A DNA stretch of 40,369 nucleotides from an uncultured Collinsella sp. (GTDB lineage Bacteria > Actinomycetota > Coriobacteriia > Coriobacteriales > Coriobacteriaceae): positions 1 to 40,369 of the forward strand of contig UQMY01000023.1 in NCBI GenBank assembly GCA_900542325.1. The letters are read 5' to 3'. Below are positions 34,161 to 40,369 of this stretch, in pieces; position 1 is the first letter of the stretch; every line of letters starts with the position of its first letter. Position numbers and translations under genes: made by a program. The notes below the pieces were generated by a model. The model was not told the origin of the DNA and ran no database searches. It was given only the letters and a program-made list of their open reading frames with translations.

Positions 34161-34200
34161 GGGGCTCCGCACGTATCTGTACGGAGCCCCTTTCTTTTTT
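34161..34200 (+). terminator. Rho-independent terminator of alcohol dehydrogenase
   Basis: The perfect stem GGGGCTCCG/CGGAGCCCC, extendable inward, is followed by TTTCTTTTTT. Confidence 0.93.
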
Positions 34201-34221
34201 CTTTTAGAGAATGGGATAGTT

Positions 34222-35322
34222 ATGGCTGCAATTTTCAATAGCCCCAGCAAGTACATCCAGGGTCCGGACGAGCTCGCCAAGCTCGGCTCCTATGTCGAGC
34301 CGCTCGGCGCTAAGGCCCTCGTCATCGTGACGCCTTCGGGCAAGAAGCGCGTCGGTGCCAAGATCGAGGGCGGTTTTGCCGAGGCTAAGGCCGAGCTGCT
34401 GTTTGAGGACTTTAACGGCGAGTGCTCCAAGGGCGAGGTCGATCGCCTGGTTGCGCTCGCTCGCGACAACGGTTGCGACATCATCGTCGGCGTCGGTGGC
34501 GGCAAGATCCTCGACACCGCGAAGGCCGTCGCCTATTACCTGGAGTCCCCGGTTATCATTTGCCCCACCATTGCTTCGACCGATGCCCCGTGTTCGGCAC
34601 TTTCGGTGCTCTACACCGACGATGGCCAGTTCGATAAATATCTCTTCCTTAAGGCAAACCCCAACATTGTCCTGATGGATACGACGGTTATCGCGGCGAG
34701 CCCGGTGCGCCTGACGGTTTCCGGTATGGGCGATGCGCTCGCAACCTACTTTGAGGCCCAGGCGACGCATGATGCCGACGGTGGCACCTGCGCTGGCGGC
34801 AAGGGCGGCATGGCCGGTCTGGCGCTCGCCAAGCTCTGCTACGAGACGCTTATGGCCGATGGCGTCAAGGCCAAGGTCGCGCTGGAGAAGGGTGCGCTCA
34901 CGCCTGCAGTCGAGCATATCATCGAGGCCAATACGCTGCTTTCGGGCATTGGCTTTGAGAGCTCGGGCCTTGCTGCTGCTCATGCCATCCACAATGGCCT
35001 GACGATGCTGCCCGAGTGCCACGGCATGTATCACGGCGAGAAGGTCGCCTTTGGCACCATCGTTCAGCTGGTACTCGAGGATGCTCCGACTGAGAAACTC
35101 GAGGAAGTCTTGGGCTTCTGCATTGAGCTGGGCCTGCCGGTCACGATGAAGGAACTTGGCGTTGCCGAGCTTACGCGCGAACAGGCCATGATTGTTGCCG
35201 AGGCCGCCTGCGCGCCCGATGACACCATGTGCAATATGCCGTTTGAGGTGACGCCCGAGATGGTCGCAAACGCCATCCTGGGTGCCGACGCGCTGGGACA
35301 CTACTATCTCATGGATGAGTAA
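34222..35322 (+). CDS. gldA: Glycerol dehydrogenase
   Basis: This 366-residue zinc enzyme oxidises glycerol to dihydroxyacetone with NAD. The start ATG 34222 has a weak ribosome site (GAGAATGGGA). Motifs are YIQGPDEL at the N-terminus, nucleotide-binding GGGK (92-95), D121 in ASTDAPCSA, and the zinc ligands D171, H254 and H271. These fit the family pattern for GldA. Related hydroxy-ketone substrates are possible. A strong terminator follows, then a paralogous gene at 35436 with similar sequence, so the pair looks like an old tandem duplication. Confidence 0.92.
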   Translation: MAAIFNSPSKYIQGPDELAKLGSYVEPLGAKALVIVTPSGKKRVGAKIEGGFAEAKAELLFEDFNGECSKGEVDRLVALARDNGCDIIVGVGGGKILDTAKAVAYYLESPVIICPTIASTDAPCSALSVLYTDDGQFDKYLFLKANPNIVLMDTTVIAASPVRLTVSGMGDALATYFEAQATHDADGGTCAGGKGGMAGLALAKLCYETLMADGVKAKVALEKGALTPAVEHIIEANTLLSGIGFESSGLAAAHAIHNGLTMLPECHGMYHGEKVAFGTIVQLVLEDAPTEKLEEVLGFCIELGLPVTMKELGVAELTREQAMIVAEAACAPDDTMCNMPFEVTPEMVANAILGADALGHYYLMDE

Positions 35323-35336
35323 ATCAAGCTAAGGAA

Positions 35337-35370
35337 GGGGCAAAGCCAGCAGACGGCTTTGCCCCTTTTT
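35337..35370 (+). terminator. Rho-independent terminator of gldA
   Basis: The perfect 11-bp stem GGGGCAAAGCC/GGCTTTGCCCC with a 7-nt loop is followed by TTTTT. Confidence 0.93.
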
Positions 35371-35376
35371 GCTATG

Positions 35377-35403
35377 GTGCAAAGGGGTCAGGTTACTTTG
35401 CAC
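35377..35403. repeat. REP-like palindrome
   Basis: GTGCAAAG/CTTTGCAC encloses GGGTCAGGTTA. Its centre differs from the minus-strand centre of 28031-28065 at only three or four positions. It lies 7 bp after the gldA terminator T run. Confidence 0.65.
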
Positions 35404-35435
35404 AAATTGTTGTTTGATGAAGGGCGGATTCTCGT

Positions 35436-36503
35436 ATGGCGCTTCCCATGGTTTATGGCGGTCCCGGCCGGTATGTTCAGGGGCCGGGCGAACTTTCGCG
35501 TCAGGGCAGGTATTTGTCATGGTTGGGCTGCGCTGCCTATGTCTTGTTTGACCAGGGCACCGAGGATCGGCTGTGCAGGCAGATCGTCGATGGATTTCTG
35601 GATGAAGATCTAAGCGAGCCGTTCTTTAAGATTTACAACGGTCCGTGTACGGAAGTTGCCGTTGTCGAAATGGCCAAGGAAGCCCGGGCCGAGTATTGCG
35701 ACATGGTGGTGGGCATTGGCGGCGGAAAGATGCTCGATATCGCCAAGGCAGTAGCGTTTTATGCTGAGCTGCCGTTGTGCGTATGTCCCACGGCGGCCTC
35801 AATGGATGGTCCGTGCAGTGCGATTTCGGTGCTGTATCACGAGGATGGGTCGTTCGACCGCTACCTGATGCTCGAGAAGAATCCAGACCTGGTCGTGGTC
35901 GATACCAACGTGGTCGCGGCGGCCCCACTGCGTATGACGGTCGCTGGTATGGGCGATGCGCTGGCAACGTACTTCGAGGCGCGTTCGTGCGCCGCGGCGC
36001 ACGGCGCCAACGAGCACGGTGGCGCGCCGGGGCACTTGGCCCTGGTCGCGGCTCGTGCCTGCTATGACACACTTATGGAGTGCGGCGTCGCTGCCAAGCG
36101 CGATCTCAAAAAGGGGCGTACATCGCCAGCGGTTGAGCGTCTGATCGAGTGCAATATTCTGCTTTCGGGCGTTGGCTTTGAGAGTGGCGGTTTGGCGCTG
36201 GCGCATGCGATCGCCAACGGCCTGACGATTCTGCCCGAGTGCAAGGCCATGCACGGTGAGGCCGTGGCATTTGGTCTGGTGGTGCAGCTGCGCCTGGAGC
36301 GTGCGCCCGAGCTTGATCAGGTGCTCGAGTTTTGCCAGCGCGTCGGTCTGCCGACGACGCTTGAGGAGCTGGGGCTTGGTGAGATTGCCGATGCCGATTT
36401 GCTGAGCGTTGCCGACGCAACTTTTAAGAACGAGCGCAACATGGCCAACGAACAGACAAAGGTGACCAGGCAAAAGCTCGCGCAGCTCATGCGCGAGGCA
36501 TAG
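35436..36503 (+). CDS. Glycerol dehydrogenase paralogue, iron/zinc-type
   Basis: This 355-residue protein starts at ATG 35436 behind AAGGGCGG. It aligns along its whole length with the gene before it (VQGPGEL, GIGGGKMLDIAKAV, GMGDALATYFEA, LLSGVGFES). The metal ligands D174, H257 and H273 and the GGGK at 95-98 are kept. Changes near the active site include ASMDGPCSA for ASTDAPCSA and HAIANG for HAIHNG, so the substrate has probably shifted. The C-terminus ends differently (NEQTKVTRQKLAQLM). It may act on another diol or hydroxyketone. Annotation as glycerol dehydrogenase is by similarity only. Confidence 0.87.
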   Translation: MALPMVYGGPGRYVQGPGELSRQGRYLSWLGCAAYVLFDQGTEDRLCRQIVDGFLDEDLSEPFFKIYNGPCTEVAVVEMAKEARAEYCDMVVGIGGGKMLDIAKAVAFYAELPLCVCPTAASMDGPCSAISVLYHEDGSFDRYLMLEKNPDLVVVDTNVVAAAPLRMTVAGMGDALATYFEARSCAAAHGANEHGGAPGHLALVAARACYDTLMECGVAAKRDLKKGRTSPAVERLIECNILLSGVGFESGGLALAHAIANGLTILPECKAMHGEAVAFGLVVQLRLERAPELDQVLEFCQRVGLPTTLEELGLGEIADADLLSVADATFKNERNMANEQTKVTRQKLAQLMREA

Positions 36504-36654
36504 TTTGGCGCTTGATTGACCTTGTGCAATCGAGGCGGCGATAGGCCATGGGCTATTTGCCGCAAAGATGCGCCGCGTGTAATTTGCCCGAGGCGCGGGC
36601 CGATAGCGTATCATTATCTCTTGCTTGTTTGCACTGCTCAGGGAGGGGCCGCGC

Positions 36655-37908
36655 ATGGCGCAGGAACACGATCTGTTTGATGACATTATCGAGATCAGCA
36701 AGGGTTTCGACTTTCTTAAAAACCCGCTTGGCGGTGTGACCGATGCGCTCGATCCGTCGGCGCCGCAGTGGAATCCTGCCGACTACAAGGAGCGTCCGCG
36801 CGGCAACACCATTCCGTGCTTGACCTGCAAAAACGAAAAGAGTGGCTGCACCGCGTGCATGGACGTGTGTCCGGTCAGCGCCATCGAGGTCGAGGAAGAT
36901 GCCATCGAGATCCTCGATTCCTGTCGCAAGTGTGGCCTGTGCGCCGCTGCCTGTCCGACTGAGGCGATCATCTCGCCGCGCCTGGCGCCCAAAAACCTGT
37001 ATGACGACATTGTCTCGGCGGCTACAAGTCACGAGACCGCCTACGTTACCTGCACGCGCGCCCTTAAGCGCATGCCGCGCGAGAACGAGGTCGTCGTTGC
37101 CTGCGTGGGCGATATTACAGCCGAGACCTGGTTCTCGGTGCTGGCCGACTATCCCAACGTGAGTGTGTATCTGCCGCTGGGCGTGTGCGATAAATGCCGC
37201 AACACCGGTGGCGAGGACATGCTGGGCGAGGCGATTGCGAAGGCCGAGGAATGGGCTGGTACGGGTATGGGCCTGGAGGTCGACCCCAAGAGCCTCAAAT
37301 GCCATAGGCGCCGCGAGTACGAGCGCAAGGAATACATGGAAAAGATCGCCCGCACCACGGGCCTGACGGTGACCAAGCTCAACCCGGCGACGGCGGCGCT
37401 GGCCTCGGTGACGCAGAAGCTCAAAGCCCATCGCCATCAGATCACCCAGCTGGAGCGCACGCTCAACACCATGTGCGGCACCACGACGACCAAGCGTCGC
37501 CGCTCGCTCACGCATGGACGACAGCTGGTGCTCTCGACGCTGCAAAACCACCCCGAGCTTGCCCAGAACATGCAGGTGAGCACGCCGGAATGCGATTTTG
37601 ACAAGTGCACGTCGTGCGGCGAGTGCGTTAACGCGTGCCCCACGTCCGCCTGCGATTTGGTGGGAAGCGGCCGCTTTGCACTGGAGTCCACGTATTGTTT
37701 GGGTTGCGGAGCCTGCGTCAAGGTTTGTCCCGAGCATGCGCTCAAGCTGGTCGAACACGATGCGTCCAATCTGGTCGTCGTCGATCCCGAGGCCGAGGAA
37801 AAGGCCGCCCAGAAGGCGAAGGCTCACGAGGAGGCCGAGAAGGTCAAGGCCGAGGCAAAGGCCAAGCTCGATAAGATGCTCGATCAGGTGGAAAAGCTCG
37901 CAGACTAG
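36655..37908 (+). CDS. Multi-cluster [4Fe-4S] ferredoxin-like protein
   Basis: This 417-residue protein starts at ATG 36655 behind GGGAGGGG. It has two ferredoxin modules. The N-terminal one has cysteines 55, 58, 65, 68 and 72 and the set 90, 93, 96 and 100. The C-terminal one (about 315-365) shows CTSCGECVNACP and CLGCGACVKVCP. The middle part holds single cysteines (TCTRAL, VVACVG, GVCDKCRN) in a fold reminiscent of hydrogenase/heterodisulfide-reductase-associated electron carriers. The tail is a charged alanine/lysine/glutamate helix, probably coiled coil. There is no export signal. It is likely a cytoplasmic electron carrier or adapter; no partner enzyme is adjacent. Confidence 0.85.
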   Translation: MAQEHDLFDDIIEISKGFDFLKNPLGGVTDALDPSAPQWNPADYKERPRGNTIPCLTCKNEKSGCTACMDVCPVSAIEVEEDAIEILDSCRKCGLCAAACPTEAIISPRLAPKNLYDDIVSAATSHETAYVTCTRALKRMPRENEVVVACVGDITAETWFSVLADYPNVSVYLPLGVCDKCRNTGGEDMLGEAIAKAEEWAGTGMGLEVDPKSLKCHRRREYERKEYMEKIARTTGLTVTKLNPATAALASVTQKLKAHRHQITQLERTLNTMCGTTTTKRRRSLTHGRQLVLSTLQNHPELAQNMQVSTPECDFDKCTSCGECVNACPTSACDLVGSGRFALESTYCLGCGACVKVCPEHALKLVEHDASNLVVVDPEAEEKAAQKAKAHEEAEKVKAEAKAKLDKMLDQVEKLAD

Positions 37909-37935
37909 TCAGCGACCCCTATCTCTGCTTCATTT

Positions 37936-37985
37936 GCGCCGCCGTGGCGTCCGGGTTCGCCCAGATGCCACGGCGGCGCTATACT
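37936..37985 (+). promoter_or_regulatory. Hairpin abutting a -10 element before ychF
   Basis: The perfect 13-bp inverted repeat GCGCCGCCGTGGC/GCCACGGCGGCGC (37936-37948, 37967-37979) is followed at once by TATACT (37980-37985), a good -10. The right arm occupies the promoter spacer and no clear -35 is present, so it may be an operator or the terminator of the preceding gene placed against the promoter. Confidence 0.45.
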
Positions 37986-38022
37986 TATGCAGTTTGAAGT
38001 ACCTGTACCAAAAGGAGCTGTC

Positions 38023-39099
38023 GTGTCCCTTTCCATCGGTATCGTGGGCCTGCCCAACGTAGGCAAGTCGACGCTGTTCACCGCGCTTACCAAAAAGACC
38101 GGCCTTGCCGCCAACTACCCGTTTGCCACGATCGACCCCAACGTGGGTATCGTCGACGTGCCCGATAGCCGCCTGCAAAAGCTCGCCGACATCGTCAACC
38201 CCGGCCGCATTGTGCCGGCAACGGTCGAGTTCGTCGACATCGCAGGTCTGGTGAAGGGCGCTAACGAGGGCGAGGGTCTGGGCAACCAGTTCTTGGCAAA
38301 CATCCGCGAGACCGACGCCATCTGCGAGGTCGTTCGCTACTTTAAGGATCCCAACGTTATGCGCGAAGTGGGCCGCACCGGCGAGTTCGTCGACCCCGCC
38401 GGTGACGCCGACACCATCATGACCGAGCTCATCCTGGCCGACATGGGTACGCTCGAGAAGCAACTGCCCAAGCTCGAGAAGGAGGCCAAGCGCGACAAGG
38501 AGCTCATGCCCAAGTTTGAGGTCGCCAAGCGCCTGCTTGCCTGGCTCAACGAGGGCAAGCGCGCCGCGTCCATGGAGATGACCGACGAGGAGCGCGCCGC
38601 TGCCAAGGGCTTGTTCCTGCTCACCATGAAGCCCATCCTGTATGTGGCCAACGTAGACGAGGACATGCTCAACGAGGACCTGGCGCCCATCGATGGCGTC
38701 AAGCCGCTGCGGATCTGCGCCAAGATCGAGGCCGAGCTTTCCGAGCTCGATCCCGAGGATGCGGCCGACTACCTGGAGAGCTTGGGCCTGGAGCAGCCCG
38801 GCCTGGACGTGCTCGCCCAGGCAGCCTACAAGCTGCTCGGCCTGCAGTCGTTCTTTACGGCTGGCGAGATGGAGGTCAAGGCCTGGACGGTTCGTCAGGG
38901 CGCGACCGCTCCGCAGGCCGCCGGTGTCATCCACACCGACTTTGAGCGTGGCTTTATTAAGGCCGAGGTCATTGGCTACGACGACTACATCGAGCTTGGT
39001 GGCGAGCAGGGCGCCAAGGCTGCCGGCAAGCTGCGTATTGAGGGCAAGGACTATGTCATGGCCGATGGCGACGTCGTGCACTTCCGCTTTAACGTGTAA
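38023..39099 (+). CDS. ychF: Redox-regulated ATPase YchF (OLA1 family)
   Basis: This 358-residue protein is a P-loop NTPase that prefers ATP and associates with ribosomes. GTG 38023 has AAAGGAG just before it and gives MSLSIGIVGLPNVGKSTLF, the family N-terminus; the upstream ATG 37987 is rejected. Motifs are G1 GLPNVGKST, G3 DIAGLVKGA, the YchF-specific NYPFATIDPN and a C-terminal TGS domain (KAWTVRQGATAPQAAGVIHTDFERGFI). The length matches E. coli YchF (363). A small membrane protein gene follows 11 bases later. Confidence 0.97.
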   Translation: MSLSIGIVGLPNVGKSTLFTALTKKTGLAANYPFATIDPNVGIVDVPDSRLQKLADIVNPGRIVPATVEFVDIAGLVKGANEGEGLGNQFLANIRETDAICEVVRYFKDPNVMREVGRTGEFVDPAGDADTIMTELILADMGTLEKQLPKLEKEAKRDKELMPKFEVAKRLLAWLNEGKRAASMEMTDEERAAAKGLFLLTMKPILYVANVDEDMLNEDLAPIDGVKPLRICAKIEAELSELDPEDAADYLESLGLEQPGLDVLAQAAYKLLGLQSFFTAGEMEVKAWTVRQGATAPQAAGVIHTDFERGFIKAEVIGYDDYIELGGEQGAKAAGKLRIEGKDYVMADGDVVHFRFNV

Positions 39100-39110
39100 G
39101 GACGACGCAT

Positions 39111-39494
39111 ATGTTTAAATATGGCAAAAAAGCCGGCTACATGGGTATTGCGCTGCTCGTACTTGCGGTGATTCCGCTGGCGGTCGCAGCGTGTGTTATC
39201 CCCAACATTGGTCCCGAGGTGGCAACAAAGTTTAATGCCGCCGGCGAGGTGACGCGCTGGGGCAAGAGCTACGAGCTGCTGGCACTGCCGGTGCTCAACC
39301 TGCTGCTGAGCGTGGCGACGTACTTTACGGCAGGACGTCAGGCTAAAAACAATGATGACTCCGCTGCCATGGCGCGCATCGTGTGCGAGCGCTACCTGCG
39401 CAACGGTTGCATCACGGGTGTGTTCCTCAACGTGATCAACGTTTACTTTATGTACTCGGCTATTACCGGAACGGGCTTTGGCTTTGGTTTCTAG
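39111..39494 (+). CDS. DUF1648-type small membrane protein
   Basis: This 127-residue protein has about three membrane helices: MGIALLVLAVIPLAVAACVI, LALPVLNLLLSVATYFTAG, and GVFLNVINVYFMYSAI. The segment between the first two (PNIGPEVATKFNAAGEVTRWGKSYE) carries the DUF1648 signature seen in SdpI-like immunity proteins and in small orphan proteins. It is probably co-transcribed with ychF. Function unknown. Confidence 0.8.
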   Translation: MFKYGKKAGYMGIALLVLAVIPLAVAACVIPNIGPEVATKFNAAGEVTRWGKSYELLALPVLNLLLSVATYFTAGRQAKNNDDSAAMARIVCERYLRNGCITGVFLNVINVYFMYSAITGTGFGFGF

Positions 39495-39503
39495 CTTGTC
39501 CTT

Positions 39504-39893
39504 TTAGTCAACGAGCCTGCACGCATATTCAATGGCTGCTGCGAGGCCGCCGCTCGATCGTGGTTTAAAGACCATGTCGGCGGCGGCCTCGTTTTCGTAT
39601 CCGGCGCCGCGAAGGGTGAGCGCGGTACCGGCTTCCAGGAGAAGGGGCAGACCGCGTTGGCTGGTTGCGATTACGGCAGCCTGATTGAGCGAGCAGCTGT
39701 GCGCTTGGCATTGGATGGCAAGTTCGCCTTGCGCCGGGCAAGGGACCAGAACGGCGGCGACGCGACTTGATAGCAATGCAAATGCTGTGCGCTCATCGGG
39801 CGAAAGACATTCTGCTTCAACGACGACGAGCTTGGGCGGTGCGCTGTTTGTGCGAAGCGTGGCTCGGTACGTGCGGACCGAAGAACCCGACAT
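39504..39893 (-). CDS. Hypothetical protein, divergent from XRE regulator
   Basis: This 129-residue protein starts MSGSSVRTYRATLRT at ATG 39893 behind AGGAG; the frame is open to 39917. It has alternating hydrophobic strands (PPKLVVVEAECL, VAAVLVPCP, GLPLLLEAGTALTLRGAGYEN) suggesting an alpha/beta fold, and four cysteines. There is no signal peptide or known motif. It shares a promoter region and a 24-bp palindrome with the XRE gene on the other strand, so it is probably under that regulator. It could be a toxin-like or sensory partner; I do not recognise the family. Confidence 0.65.
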   Translation of the reverse strand: MSGSSVRTYRATLRTNSAPPKLVVVEAECLSPDERTAFALLSSRVAAVLVPCPAQGELAIQCQAHSCSLNQAAVIATSQRGLPLLLEAGTALTLRGAGYENEAAADMVFKPRSSGGLAAAIEYACRLVD

Positions 39894-39916
39894 AGAAAAC
39901 TCCTGTGTATTCGGCA

Positions 39917-39940
39917 AAACGTAAACTATAGTTTACGTTT
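39917..39940. promoter_or_regulatory. Perfect 24-bp palindromic operator
   Basis: The half-site AAACGTAAACTA is repeated in inverse with no gap. It holds a TATAGT that could be the -10 of the XRE gene. Its place between two divergent genes suggests that the XRE protein binds here and controls both. Confidence 0.75.
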
Positions 39941-39969
39941 ATGTTCGGCTCCATTTCAAACTCGTCTGC

Positions 39970-40188
39970 ATGGACGAACGTGCTAAACAGATTCTTGGCA
40001 GGCGGGTCGAAGAGACACGCAGGGACCTTGGTATCTCCAAGGTTGATTTTTGTGTGGCGACAGGAATCAGCCGACCCTACCTCGACCGAATCGAAGATGG
40101 GACGGCAAATTTCACGCTCAAGGTTCTATTTAAGATCGCGCCCGCCCTTGGCATGACGGTGTCAGAGCTTCTCGAGGGTATCGAATAG
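39970..40188 (+). CDS. XRE-family transcriptional regulator
   Basis: This 72-residue protein is little more than one helix-turn-helix domain: LGRRVEETRRDLGISKVDFCVATGISRPYLDRIEDGTANFTLKVLFKIAPALGMTVSELLEG. The recognition helix is SRPYLDRIEDG. The ribosome site is poor. It probably binds the palindrome 30 bp upstream of its start as a dimer and represses both itself and the divergent gene. Single-domain XRE proteins of this size are common in toxin-antitoxin and small accessory modules. Confidence 0.88.
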   Translation: MDERAKQILGRRVEETRRDLGISKVDFCVATGISRPYLDRIEDGTANFTLKVLFKIAPALGMTVSELLEGIE

Positions 40189-40369
40189 GGCGTTCCCCCG
40201 CTGTATTTGACGCTCTTTGGGCGGGTCCCCCTGGTTGCGATGTGCAAAATCGCGAGTATTCAGCACCTGTTCGGCCGTAGATGGTAGCCCGAGCGGCTGG
40301 CGTTGCCTTTTTAAGGCTCTTCGGGGGTTTGTGTGGGTTAGCCGCCCGGTAAAAGTGCCCGCCTAGCAG

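Noticed and set aside
40189..40369. Possible start of another gene or RNA at the window edge
   Set aside because: No open frame with a start and ribosome site, tRNA or hairpin of note could be supported in the last 180 bases.

Overview
The window reads as a chromosomal segment of a high-GC Gram-positive anaerobe. The best fit is a Coriobacteriia member close to Collinsella. This is inferred from the GC-rich codon use, strong AGGAGG-type ribosome sites, rplM-rpsI followed by glmM, a type III glutamine synthetase, a short cobalamin methionine synthase with a separate activation protein, and a MurT-GatD lipid II amidation enzyme. No rRNA, CRISPR array, intact insertion sequence or prophage was seen. 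Most of the window is core metabolism. The unusual material lies in the intergenic DNA.

Layout. 1-3760: a two-gene heterodimeric ABC exporter operon whose first gene carries an apparent frameshift in a run of seven A. 3760-6300: a promoter with a palindromic operator, then a DUF6110-type small protein and a P1B-type metal ATPase. 6300-7360: an antitoxin/PIN-toxin pair behind a promoter carrying three GCTAGC sites. 7361-9000: a small unknown gene on the minus strand, tmRNA (ssrA), then about 580 bp of repeats: two 49-bp copies that include a piece like the ssrA 3' end, and a 62-bp-period array of three hairpins. 9000-13930: patatin-like lipase, rplM-rpsI, glmM, a PTS IIA(Glc) protein and nagB. 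nagB has a long leader that can pair over its own start codon. The last three genes form an amino-sugar/cell-wall precursor theme.

13990-17375: a 999-residue regulator with an N-terminal ATPase and C-terminal SARP-type DNA-binding and BTAD domains. 17375-24814 (minus strand): yhbY, a methyltransferase behind a terminator-bearing leader and a 134-bp palindrome, a PFL/UPF0210 protein, metH, the MetH activation protein and metF. These last three are a folate/B12 methyl-transfer operon. 25241-27328: type III glutamine synthetase. 27330-28070: a 220-bp element with 34-bp inverted ends, a tRNA fragment, tRNA-Glu and a REP-like palindrome. 28072-32414 (minus): two TPR-like proteins and a MurT-GatD fusion, apparently one operon.

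32915-36503: an iron-type alcohol dehydrogenase and two glycerol dehydrogenase paralogues, a fermentative redox set. 36655-37908: a multi-cluster ferredoxin-like protein. 38023-39494: ychF and a small DUF1648 membrane protein. 39504-40188: a divergent pair (unknown protein and XRE regulator) around a perfect 24-bp palindrome. The last 180 bases hold nothing I can identify.

The best candidates for undescribed biology are the nagB leader RNA, the terminator/palindrome leader of the methyltransferase, the 62-bp hairpin array beside ssrA, the 220-bp inverted-end element, and the MurT-GatD fusion with its two TPR-like partners. All functional statements come from reading motifs. No database search was possible.
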